Assembly (NCBI GenBank): GCA_035578155.1
Contig: JAPWDM010000004.1
Coordinates: forward strand, 58,789,792 to 58,853,791
Direction: 5' to 3'
Source of the DNA: Brachynemurus nebulosus
Taxonomy: Eukaryota; Arthropoda; Insecta; Neuroptera; Myrmeleontidae
Length of the DNA stretch: 64,000 nucleotides
The translations under genes and the position numbers were made by a program. Below the pieces are notes generated by a model. That model did not search any database and was not told the DNA's origin. It saw nothing but the letters and a program-made list of their open reading frames with translations. This document shows, piece after piece, positions 35,641 through 45,421 of this stretch (its first letter is position 1; every line of letters starts with the position of its first letter).

Positions 35641-37085
35641 GGTCAGCATAGCAGTGTTCTAAAGCTTTAATCGAAATAATATTCCATAAGGGTTCCTCTG
35701 AAAATGTGTTGGAAACTTCACATTTTTGAAAAACTGTACACTTTTCTACAAGATTTTTAACTTTAAGTGAAATACTACGGAAATAAAAATATTCACTAAT
35801 TATTAATTCTGTTTTACGAGCTCTAAAATGACCTAAACTCTTGTGAAAATATGTAATTGTTTCATTAACTAATTCTTCGGGTAAAAACGATTCGATAATT
35901 ATAGGGAGGTTTTCTTCTTTTATGAAATAATAAATTATTTGGGGTGCTTTAGGATTATTTATATCAAATTAATGACGATGGTAGGCACTCCAAATTATTT
36001 ATAAAAAACTCACCAAAAACCATACGAAATAATAAATTATTTTCGATAAAAAATATGTTTTCTAATTGCGCGATTTTATTTTTTATTCTAGCAACGAAAT
36101 TATCTTTATCTTGTAAGTTAATTTTTCTACGAGTTAATTTTTAGAGAAAATGGTTATCGAAATCCAATTTCATACGATTACACTCAAATATTCTATCATT
36201 ATTAATAATACTATTTTCGGAATTGTCGCTAGAAACAGAAATATTGTCTGTGTCAATTTGATTCATAATTAATTTCGAATTGTTTGTAACGATTTCGGGT
36301 TTCTGGTTTCGAGAAAACAAATCTGCGATAAAATTATTTTTTCCTTCTATGTATTCAATTGTAAAATTATATTCACTTAACGACAAGAACCATCGTAAGA
36401 GACGATTACTGACTACTTTAGCAGTATGTAAGAATTTAAGTGCCTTGTGAACTGTTTTTACGATAACTCGATGACCTAGAATATAAGTGAAAAATTTCTT
36501 AAAGCCAAAAATTACAGCAGAAAGTTCTTTTTCTGAAATCGAATAACATTGTTCACATCGAGAAAGTAATCGAGAAGCGAATGATATTGGGTTATGCATA
36601 CCATTGTTATTAATTTGATATAAATAACCGGATATTGAATAATCTGATGCGTCTGTTTCAACGTAAAATTGTTTATTAAAATCGGGATATCTTAAAATGA
36701 CTGAATTTTTGAATATAGTTTTTATTTGATTAAAAACATTATTTTCTATTTCACCCCATTTCAATTTAACCTTTTTTCGGAGTAAATGAGAAAATTTTAC
36801 GGTTAGTTCGCTAAAGTTTCGAAAGAATCTTCGGTAAAAATTTATTAAACCTAAGAAAGATTGTAATGATTTTATATCGTGTGGCGGTTCTAATTTTTCT
36901 ATAGTTTCAGTCTTACTTTCGTCCATTTGTATACCGTATTCATTTATTAAATGATCTAGAAATTTAACTTCTTTACTAAAAAATGTACATTTCTCAAAAT
37001 GTATAATAGCACCTGCATTTACGAATTTTTCTAGAAATATTTCTACATGTTTGAAATGTGACTCGATATTTTCCGATGCAATCAC
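35641..37085 (-). pseudogene. Reverse transcriptase thumb, RNase H and integrase start (Gypsy element 2)
   Basis: A 314-codon frame (37085-36141) begins right after the insertion breakpoint with VIASENIESHFKHV, normally directly behind the YxDD box, and continues through SLQSFLGLINFYRRF, VETDASDYSISGYL (RNase H), SISEKELSAVIFGF and IADLFSRN. After TAA at 36141 the same strand continues, with a frameshift near 35965, into an integrase zinc module (YFHKSLGHFRARKTE..KCTVFQKC) and EHCYADL at the THAP/SWIM junction. The methionine at 37085 is accidental. Confidence 0.75.
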
Positions 37086-37578
37086 AATGAAACGATAGTT
37101 TTATTTAATTTTAAAAGTGAATGAAGAGAAGCTGCATCTATTGAATTTTATTGTAATTATTTAAAATTGACAAAAGAGAAATAGAATCTTTTGGTAGTGA
37201 TGATTAGTATTGAAATTACTCAGAGGAAACCAATTTAGTAGAAAGCCTATTTGATCGCACACTGTTAGACAAATGTGCAATCACATAACTCGACCGGTGG
37301 GCCCTAACCGGGTTAAAAAGGGGGTGGATCGCCTTAGAGCGCTATTTTAATTGCGAACCGAACCGCTTAACCAAAGGGGTAAATAATAAAAGATAACATT
37401 TATTTAACTTGTAATTTTTTTTATTTTAATGTGGCGTTATAGGTAAACCAAATGGCGTGCAATAAAAAAAAAAATTCAAAAAATACATGACAAAATTTAT
37501 TAATAAAAAGGACAAATTATATAAGATTTGGTTTAATATACAAGAAGGTTATTCAATGTTATGACTATCACAAATGCA

Positions 37579-37634
37579 TTTTATAGATTCTATTTTTCCC
37601 TTTTTTTTAAAAGGGAAAAATAGAATCTATAAAA
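37579..37634. repeat. Strong inverted repeat, about 26-bp arms
   Basis: TTTTATAGATTCTATTTTTC and GAAAAATAGAATCTATAAAA face each other across a short T/A loop with no mismatch that I can see. Confidence 0.8.
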
Positions 37635-37779
37635 GTACGTACATGCTGTAACTAGGTTGAATTATCAAAACTTACTTATCACATTTTGCTAATAATATTA
37701 AATTCGAACATGCTAAAAGGGAGTTGAATTTAAAAAGGGTGCTAACCCTTTTAAACTACATACAAAATGAATTTTGAAA

Positions 37780-37975
37780 TCCCGAGGAGATTCGACATTT
37801 CCAAATTCATACAAAATACATAGAAAATTTTAATTATAATCTATAATAAATTGGGAAATATCAACGAAAGGATCGACACTTCCAAATTTATACAAACACC
37901 AAAAAAAAATTATAATTATAATCTATAATAAATTCAGAAATTTCAATAAATGATTGATATTTCTAAATTTAGAAA
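37780..37975. repeat. Imperfect tandem repeat, about 79-bp unit
   Basis: CATTTCCAAATTCATACAAA, then TTATAATCTATAATAAATT, recurs about 80 bp later and again in part, ending at GATATTTCTAAATTTAG. Confidence 0.6.
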
Positions 37976-38620
37976 GAAGAATAAAATATAGTATTCATAC
38001 ATATAAAAAATTATATATTTTTTTATTTATTTGCACATGGTACGAATTTAGGAAAGCAAGATGGTGTATCATCGAGGTTTACACACATGTACGTGAAAAA
38101 TTTTAAATGAATGTTGCAATCATTTTTGATGAACATGTAATATTTTAATTTTAGAAATAAATAAAAGAATAATAAAATTTAAATAGGAAAAATTGTAAGA
38201 TTATATAAAATATTAGGTTACCTTGAATTTTTGGAAACACATTTTTTTTTTGTTTTACTTTCTCTTTAAATATATGAATACTTTTTTAAAATTTTAATTT
38301 TAATGATGATAATGATGTTTGTCAGGCCATTTTTAATCCAACGCTTATAAAGGCCATCGCCCCATTTGTATGTAGAAAGACAAAATGAGAGAGTATATTT
38401 TGTATGCAATGCTTTTTAACTGATATGAGGTATATATTGCGCATGCATCATTTAACTTGCGTTTCAAATAATTAGGCCTGTTCGTTTATTAAATAATAAC
38501 TAATATATCTATCTGTAGATTTGTTCGTTCGTTTCAGTTTCATTTAGCTTAGGGAATTGTAACACACTAATTATATTTTAATTTAATTTAATTTAATGAA
38601 TTTAATGATATTAAAAGTAT

Positions 38621-39428
38621 CTATTGAAAATATTTATGTGACAATGTCACAACAATACCGTCTACGAAAATATGACAAAATTCTTGGACTTCTGGACCTA
38701 GAATTTGATCTATGCATTTCTGAAATATTACCACAAATAAATTGATTCCGAAAGGTAATTTACGACATTGGTAACAACGACCATTAATTAAAAATCTGGT
38801 ATACTTCCTACTTTCTGGGTGAAGAAGTACCTGCCAATAACCTGAAGTAAGATCTACTGAAATGAACATTTTCTTATTACTGAATTTGCCTAGAATATAT
38901 TCTATGGAACAAGAAGAGTCTCGGATGGGCGAAATTAGCTTATTGGTATCCCTACAATCTAATACGAGACGAATATCTCCGGATTTTTTAATAACTACAT
39001 GAATTGGTGAAATGTACACGGTACACAACTTCCCAACCACGATAAATCGTAACATTTTTTCAATTTCTTTCTCTACTGCGGAAAGTTTAGCGTATGGAAT
39101 TGGATAACATTTTGAATTAAAAATTTTATGCGGTCGGATTTCGAATTTACAATAAAAGTTGCGAATAGTACCTGGATTTTTTGAAAATACTTTGTTAAAT
39201 TTAAACAATAGTGAAAGCAAATTATTTTTTCAAGGTTAGATGGTTTATTTCAAGGTTAGATGGATATTTTTAATATTGTTTATTTTATTATCTGAACTAC
39301 AGTCGTGTTCACAATTTTCGAAAGTATTGAAAACTAATTTATGTTTAGTATTATTATGATTAATCGTTAACGTTTTATCTACTAAACTAATTTCTGCTGA
39401 ATGAAAATTAAGCCAATCAAGACTGTAG
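38621..39428 (-). pseudogene. Protease end and reverse transcriptase N-terminal half (Gypsy element 2)
   Basis: From 39428 the frame LDWLNFHSAEISLVDKTLTI corresponds to the end of a retroviral protease region. Stops appear round 39235-39260, where TTTCAAGGTTAGATGG is duplicated in tandem. The 199-codon frame 39220-38621 carries the reverse transcriptase fingers and palm: LRFIVVGKL, IHVVIKKSGDIRLVLDCRD, FISVDLTSGYWQVLL (first catalytic Asp) and KLPFGIN. The YxDD box reads FVDG, so the last Asp is lost. The frame runs a few codons into the insertion and stops. Confidence 0.75.
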
Positions 39429-39429
39429 C

Positions 39430-41060
39430 GAAAAAATTAAAATTAAAATTAAAATATTTATTTATTTAGGGGAGGAAAAACCCGCAGACGACTCTAGGTG
39501 TTCGTGAGTCAAGATAGTACGGTGGAAGCGACTTAGGATCTTTTCTCCCCATACCAAATGAAATGCCCCGGTAAACTTCATTTTGACTTTCGAGGGTTTA
39601 GTATTGATAAAAACGTTTTCAAACAAATAATAATTTATTACAATCGTTTAAAAAATTTTACAGTGTACAAAGGTTTAAATTTTCACCAATTTCACATTAC
39701 AAATTGAAATACACAAACGGTTATATGAATTCGACAACAATTTGCATCTTGATTTACAATACTGTGATTGAACAAGTATTCATAAATAATTAACGTAGTA
39801 TTAGTTAAAACATTAAAATAAGATATTAAATTATTTAATATTTAGAATTATGAAACGAAATTGAGACAATTTTTGATAATCAATATTGTATTTATTACAA
39901 GACCAAAGCGCAATATTGAATAATCTAATATTTAAAAATTATGTAATGACATAGTTAAATAATCCTTGGATGAAAATACGTTCGGCAATTTAGAAATTTA
40001 TCAGAACCAAATATAAACATTTACGAACTAAAATTTATTAATAAATTTACCCACTAAATTTTATTAACTAAATAAAATTAGTCGCGGATATGCATTTTAG
40101 GTTGGCTGGAACTTTTAACTGAAAGCATCTTACCCAAACGACGCTAGTTTTCTTGAACTAAATACTTAAACCCAACTTAATTTGTTAGTTGTGGTCCGGA
40201 ACTTAAACTAATACTTAAACCCTACGAGTATGACCGACGCGTACACAACGTTAATTTATTAACATTTTAAACTTACAAACTAATTTTCACATTATTACAA
40301 AATATTCAAATTTTTCCTTCGAAAATTAATTTGGTTCAAATAAGCTTCCAAAATACCTAAGATACAATCATTCGAATAAATTTTATATTTAACATTAACT
40401 TAATTCCAAAGAATTTTGGGTATAGATTCCGCTTATCGGGATAAATTTATAGAAGATTTAAGGTACATTAATTCAAAAATAAATTACATTGATTTAGAAT
40501 ATTTTTAAGTTTAATATTCAATGATTTTCTAAACGGAAATGAGTAAAAAACACTTTGGTTTAAAACAAATTTCCAAATGATTTAAGGTACATTAATTCAA
40601 AAAATAAATTTTCAAAAATAAAAATCGCTAGACCTTGAACGAAATTTTTTTTCTTTTTTTTAATAATAAATTTTGAAAGAAATCAAGAGCACGTATACGT
40701 TATGCTAGATATTACTGATCAAATCGCGAGGGGGGGGCGTGAGCGTTATCTGCAAAGGAGCAGCAACTTGGCTGTACAGCGGCTCAAAAAATAAATATTT
40801 TTCTACTTGAAAAAAAATTTTTTGGCCATGTTTTATATATCACCGTGTTTGTAAAGAACCACAGAACGAAATAAAAACAAAAAACGAGATTCGAAAAAAA
40901 TTAGTTTATTAGCCGTTTCTGACGTGAACTCCCCCTTTAATATAACACAATATTTTCTTTACTTCCAGTGCAATAGTTAGGTAGCGAAATTTCACCATGT
41001 GTCACTTATCTTTCAACATCACAGCCGTCCAAAATAAAATAATTTTGACCTTTCAGTTTA
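39430..41060. other. Non-coding stretch inside Gypsy element 2
   Basis: AT-rich without frame. A minus-strand AAAGGGGGAGTTCACG near 40930 resembles a polypurine tract followed by an LTR start, and AAAATTAAAATTAAAATTAA sits at the 39430 border. It may be a further inserted, degraded LTR fragment. Confidence 0.4.
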
Positions 41061-41672
41061 ATTAACGATACTCATTTGTAATTTTCTCTCGACAATTTTC
41101 TTTTGTAAAATTTTCTTTCCGTAAATTTGCATAGCGCTTTAATCGTGTTTGGGTCGGGCTAAGCGCGATAGTCCGTAGTTTCGACTTCGGCCTACGTACC
41201 CGTAAATTGTCCAACACGTTTATCATAATTATCTTCCATAGTTTATAATATATTCCTTTTTCGACGTTATCCTTTCCGTTTTCCCGTTTTGTGGGGACGA
41301 AAGACGCCTAAAGTTTGATATTCTTTTTTCGTGCTATTTATTTCGATAGTAACATTATCTAGTTTTAAATTCACCGCGCTAATATTTGAATTTCTTTCAC
41401 TAATTTTAGAGTCAAATTTTTCGTCAAAAGATGAACAATAATTTTCTACTTTATTAACTTGAGTGTTCGTATTTTTTAACATACCTAGAATATCTTCAAG
41501 TGTAGCTGGTGACGTTTTCTCTGTAGGCGATGTAGGCTTTTCGGATTCCGGGGACGTGAGGCGTTGTTTGGGGAGCGATTCTTCGTTGAGGTGGGTCAAC
41601 GAAGCCAACTGATGCCACTTTTGCGGCGATGTAACTGTTTGAGGGGCGGGCAATTCCGCTGGTGGTTTCAGT
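41061..41672 (-). pseudogene. gag remnant (Gypsy element 2)
   Basis: The 128-codon frame 41653-41267 reads PAPQTVTSPQKWHQLASLTH and TLEDILGMLKNTNTQVNKVE with a coiled-coil-like heptad stretch, as at the N-terminal part of many Gypsy Gag proteins. It ends with KRKG. A shifted frame then stays open with IYYKLWKIIM, LRVRRPKSKLRTIALS and RLKRYANLRK, to about 41060. The part upstream of 41672 is cut off by the pogo-like element. Assignment to gag rests on position upstream of pol and on composition. Confidence 0.45.
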
Positions 41673-41673
41673 A

Positions 41674-42300
41674 GGGTAGACCGGGGTTAGTTGGGTACAG
41701 AGGTAAGTTGAACATGTAAAAATTACCCCACACAAAAGATATGGTCAAATTACCACACTTAAATAAATCAGTTTTATCCAATTAACGACATTACAGAGGT
41801 AAGTTGAACATATAAAAATTACACCACACAAAAGATATGACAAAATTACGGTTATTTGGATAAGGGTGACTTAAATAAGTTAGGGTAGACCGGGGTTAGT
41901 TGGGTACAGAGGTAAGTTGAACATGTAAAAATTACCCCACACAAAAGATATGGTCAAATTACCACACTTAAATAAATCAGTCTTATCCAATTAACGACAT
42001 TACAGAGGTAAGTTGAACATATAAAAATTACACCACACAAAAGATATGACAAAATTACGGTTATTTGGATAAGGGTGACTTAAATAAGTTAGGGTAGACC
42101 GGGGTTAGTTGGATACAGAGGTAAGTTGAACATGTAAAAATTACCCCACACAAAAGATATGGTCAAATTACCACACTTAAATAAATCAGTCTTATCCAAT
42201 TAACGACATTACAGAGGTAAGTTGAACATATAAAAATTACACCACACAAAAGATATGACAAAATTACGGTTATTTGGATAAGGGTGACTTAAATAAGTTA
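41674..42300. repeat. 3 x 209-bp tandem array at the end of the pogo-like transposon
   Basis: Three nearly identical units start with GGGTAGACCGGGGTTAGTTG at 41674, 41883 and 42092; I see only isolated differences (GTTTTATCC/GTCTTATCC, TTGGGTAC/TTGGATAC). Inside each unit ACAGAGGTAAGTTGAACAT followed by an AAAAATTAC-type phrase occurs twice, about 100 bp apart. The GGGTAGACC...GTTAGTTGGG wording is typical of transposon ends. The array lies 64 bp beyond the stop codon of the transposase, so it is best read as an amplified 3' terminal region. Confidence 0.85.
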
Positions 42301-42363
42301 CCCTTATCCAATTAACCATATTAAAGAAATTTGTATCATTTATAAATAATTTTTTTGAAATAT

Positions 42364-44001
42364 TTATATGGAAATATTATCACAATTAATACATATATAT
42401 GTATCACTAGTATTAGGTACGCAATTAATATGCGCCCAATTTTTGCACAACTGACATTCAATCCACGTTTCTTTGAGGCTACACTTTGAAAATAGTTCAT
42501 TGCATATTAAGCAAGAAATCCTTGGTAATAATATTAAGCAATTACTATTAATACAAATATTAATTTTTTTAGTAACTTTTTTACACTTTTTTTTTATATT
42601 TTGTTCTTTCTCTAATGTTTTTATTTCTATTGAATCAGTTAAAACACTAGATTTTCTTTTCCTCTTGGTTTGACCCTGTTCTTTTGAAGCAGCCCTTGGG
42701 TACGGTCGAACTATTTCTGGAGAAAATATTGTAGGTGATGATGTTAAAATTTGCGATTCTGGGGGATCAGTTACGAATGACGGAGCGAAATCATCTTGAG
42801 TAAAAATATTTTCATTATATGGAAATATTCCAGTCTTTTTAAATCCTTTTATGATATTTGTATTAGTTGTAGCTAATGGTAATGAATCTGCTACTATTTT
42901 TGGGATATCATATATTGTTATTTTTTCACCTGGATTATTTCTTAACCATAAATCTTGTGCAGTTGAAGCATATTTCTTAAATGGTCCATACACAGCCACA
43001 TCAAGTGGTTGTAATTTATGGCTACAATGTGGTGGAAAGGATAACATTACGATCCCATTATCTTTCGCTAAGTTTAAGGTTGGTACATGTAAATGTGAGG
43101 AATGATTATCTAATAAGAGTAATACTGGATTATTAATAGATGGTTTAACGTGTGCGATGAAATGCTGCATGTACATAAAAAATTCTTCATTTGTTACCCA
43201 ACCGCTAGAATTTCCTGCACCAATAGAACCTTTTGGTCCATTATTAATAAAATGATTTTTATATTTTTTTCGTGGAAATACGAACATAGGAGGCACTGTA
43301 TTTCCGTTTGCAGAAACAGCACATATTAGTGTGACATTAGTGCCCCGTTCAGCAGAAGTTATGGAGCCAACATTTTTTTTACCTTTGGCAGCAATTATTT
43401 TAGGAGGTTTTAATACAGTACTAATTGAGGTTTCATCAACATTATAAATATTTGATGCGGTAAATTGATATTTATTCTTAACTTCAGCTAATTTTGTGAA
43501 AAATGGTTTTACATTTTGAACATTGAATGATGTCGCTCGTCCGATACTTGTTGCTTCTGGTTTTCTAATTGATAATTCTCGATTCCTTTTTAGAAAACTA
43601 GTAAGCCACTCTTTGCCAGCTATTTTATTAATTTTCCATATTTCAGGCATTTTAATATTAAATTTTTCAGCACACTCATAAGCAAGCTGGCGAACATTTT
43701 TCGGAGTCAATCCATAAAATATCGAAGCCATTTGTAGTAAATAATCTTTTAATGCAATTTCCTGGTCCTTAGAAAATACTTGTCTAGGTTTTTTATAACC
43801 AATTGTCGGTAAATCTTGCGTTTCCTTATTTTTATATGCTTTTAACTTAATTATATAACGTGATAGTGTCGTACGTTTAATATTAAATTCCTTTGAAGCA
43901 GCATTGATACTTCGGTTTCCAGAAATTATTGTTTTTGCGGCATCATTAAATGTTTCGATAGATATAAAACCTCTTTCAGTTTTACGTTTATAATTTCTCA
44001 T
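42364..44001 (-). CDS. Pogo/Tigger-like transposase with C-terminal PHD finger
   Basis: A continuous 545-codon frame. Residues about 13-55 form a Pipsqueak/CENP-B-type helix-turn-helix (FNDAAKTIISG..SINAASKEF..TTLSRYI). 75-150 is a second CENP-B-like DNA-binding helix set (GKEWLTSFLKRN). About 165-390 is the DDE_1 nuclease domain: D189 in NVDETS, D298 in LLLLDNHSSH and D334 in LQPLDV, a DD35D arrangement as in pogo transposases, all present. A basic linker (KRKRKSS, KKKCKKVTKK) follows, then a PHD-like zinc finger at 497-540 (Cys 497, 500, 507, 516, 519, His 524, Cys 527, 537, 540). The start is supported by the helix-turn-helix close behind it. No break seen, so possibly active or recently so. 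In other genomes such genes are often mislabelled as transporters or jerky-like. Confidence 0.9.
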   Translation of the reverse strand: MRNYKRKTERGFISIETFNDAAKTIISGNRSINAASKEFNIKRTTLSRYIIKLKAYKNKETQDLPTIGYKKPRQVFSKDQEIALKDYLLQMASIFYGLTPKNVRQLAYECAEKFNIKMPEIWKINKIAGKEWLTSFLKRNRELSIRKPEATSIGRATSFNVQNVKPFFTKLAEVKNKYQFTASNIYNVDETSISTVLKPPKIIAAKGKKNVGSITSAERGTNVTLICAVSANGNTVPPMFVFPRKKYKNHFINNGPKGSIGAGNSSGWVTNEEFFMYMQHFIAHVKPSINNPVLLLLDNHSSHLHVPTLNLAKDNGIVMLSFPPHCSHKLQPLDVAVYGPFKKYASTAQDLWLRNNPGEKITIYDIPKIVADSLPLATTNTNIIKGFKKTGIFPYNENIFTQDDFAPSFVTDPPESQILTSSPTIFSPEIVRPYPRAASKEQGQTKRKRKSSVLTDSIEIKTLEKEQNIKKKCKKVTKKINICINSNCLILLPRISCLICNELFSKCSLKETWIECQLCKNWAHINCVPNTSDTYICINCDNISI

Positions 44002-44690
44002 ATCTAATAGAAATAAAAAACAAATATATAATAAAAGAAAATCTTAATCATAGTTTTGTTAATGAAAAAAATTTTACTTACTTGTTATTTGTAAATGATA
44101 CAAATTGATAATTGAAACTGATGTATTTTGTTAAGATAAATCTATTACTGTTTTATATTAAAAATTTATATATTTGAAGAAAATTTCAATTTTTGTAAAA
44201 TGAGTGTACATTATAATATATAAAATAGCATTGTGAAATAAAAGCACATAATATATGAAGGTATATGCACTTAAACTTTGTAATTAAACAATTACGGTCA
44301 CATACAAAAAGTAGTCACAAACGCCACAAACTTCACAAACACAAATCGTTCACATTTTTATATGTAAAATTTATAATTTTGAAGAAAATTTCAATTTTTG
44401 TAAAATTAATATATATTAAAACCACTTTTTAAGTAATAGTTTAAAAAAATAGAAACAAGTTCGCATTTACATGTATTTTGTTAAAAGTAACACAATTCGT
44501 TCACTTTTATTATATATAAAATTTATAGTTTTGGAAAAAATTACAAATTTTTTTAAAATTAATAATGGTTGTAACCACTTGTAAGAATAATTGAAAAAAA
44601 TAATAAAAACAAGTTCACAAAAAACAATGTTTAAGTGCATATAACAACACATATTATGTGCTTTAACTTCACGACGGTTTATCGTACACT
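44002..44690. repeat. AT-rich region with three imperfect repeat copies
   Basis: AAAATTTATA(T/A)..TTTGAAGAAAATTTCAATTT and TTTGTAAAAT occur near 44161 and 44366, and a weaker copy near 44515 (TTTTGGAAAAAATTACAAA). It lies between the transposase start and the spacer repeats, so it may be transposon flank or outer rDNA spacer. A 61-codon minus frame in it has no domain. Confidence 0.5.
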
Positions 44691-44691
44691 A

Positions 44692-45400
44692 AACTTTTTA
44701 TGTTTCCTATCATTTAATATATTCTGGTTTATAAAAAAAGGGGGAAACATCACAAACACATACGTGTTACTAAACATATATATATGATATATGTGGTATG
44801 TTATTATGTATATGTATTATTATTTAAAGAAGGGTGCCACCCTAACACATCTTACTGAATATATATATATATATATATATATGTAGTATGTATGAATATA
44901 TACATATGTAGTTAAAATACAAATATTGATTTTTATTTTTCTTACATATTTAGAAAGGTTTTTTATATGATATTGTATGTATACTGTGGGATATTATTAT
45001 GTATATGTGGGATATTATTATGTATATGTTTTAATATTTAAAGAAGGGTGCGACTCCAACATATTTTACTGAATATATATATGTAAAACTTTTTATGTTT
45101 CCTATCATTTAATATATTCTGGTTTATAAAAAAGAGGGAAACATCACAAACACATACATGTTACTAAACATATATATATGATATATGTGGTATGTTATTA
45201 TGTATATGTATTATTATTTAAAGAAGGGTGCCACCCTAACACATCTTACTGAATATATATATATATATATATGTAGTATGTATGAATATATACATATGTA
45301 GTTAAAATACAAATATTGATTTTTATTTTTCTTACATATTTAGAAAGGTTTTTTATATGATATTGTATGTATACTGTACATTGTATGTATACAGTAATGA
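44692..45400. repeat. 395-bp direct duplication upstream of the spacer array
   Basis: TGTTTCCTATCATTTAATAT starts at 44701 and again at 45096. The copies share GGAAACATCACAAACACATA, AAAGAAGGGTGCCACCCTAA, ATGTAGTATGTATGAATATA and AGAAAGGTTTTTTATATGAT. Between them a shorter piece (AAAGAAGGGTGCGACTCCAA, about 45042) is a partial third copy. Highly similar, so a recent duplication, probably part of the rDNA spacer. Confidence 0.8.
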
Positions 45401-45421
45401 AATATAAAGTATTGAAATGGC

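Larger units (their letters stand above)
37086..38635. mobile_element. 1.55-kb insertion inside the reverse transcriptase
   Basis: The reverse transcriptase frame breaks after FVDGIVV (38636 side) and resumes with VIASENIESH (37085 side), so about 1.55 kb were inserted at the YxDD box. CACAA stands on both sides (TCACAATG near 37081 and GTCACAAC near 38645), a possible short target duplication of the 4-6 bp LTR-element type. The insert has no credible frame. It contains a 26-bp-arm hairpin (37579-37634), an imperfect 79-bp tandem (37780-37975) and (TTTAA)n near 38574-38600. It could be a solo LTR or a non-autonomous element. Confidence 0.6.
33383..41672 (-). mobile_element. Gypsy-type LTR element 2, minus strand, dead, with two insertions
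   Basis: Reading right to left: gag remnant (41672-41061), unassigned spacer (41060-39430), end of protease and reverse transcriptase (39428-38636), a 1.55-kb insertion, rest of reverse transcriptase with RNase H (37085-36141), integrase start (36140-35641), a 1.2-kb THAP/SWIM transposon, rest of integrase (34435-33655). No env follows. About 65 bp containing GGCGGGCAATTCCGC and GCGGCGATGTAACTGTT are shared by 33439-33504 and 41613-41676 in the same orientation, so they may be LTR or duplicated gag sequence. The upstream end is replaced by the pogo-like transposon. Confidence 0.75.
41674..44100 (-). mobile_element. Pogo/Tigger-like DNA transposon, with intact transposase
   Basis: Transposase gene plus the repeat-rich 3' end. 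An inverted copy of the GGGTAGACC end could not be found on the promoter side up to the IGS array, so the right border is unknown, or the element is truncated there. On the left it directly joins the gag remnant of Gypsy element 2. Confidence 0.7.

Noticed and set aside
44828..44860. Second terminal repeat of the pogo-like element (AAGGGTGCCACCCTAACACA)
   Set aside because: It resembles GGGTAGACC ends only loosely and is itself part of the 395-bp duplication.
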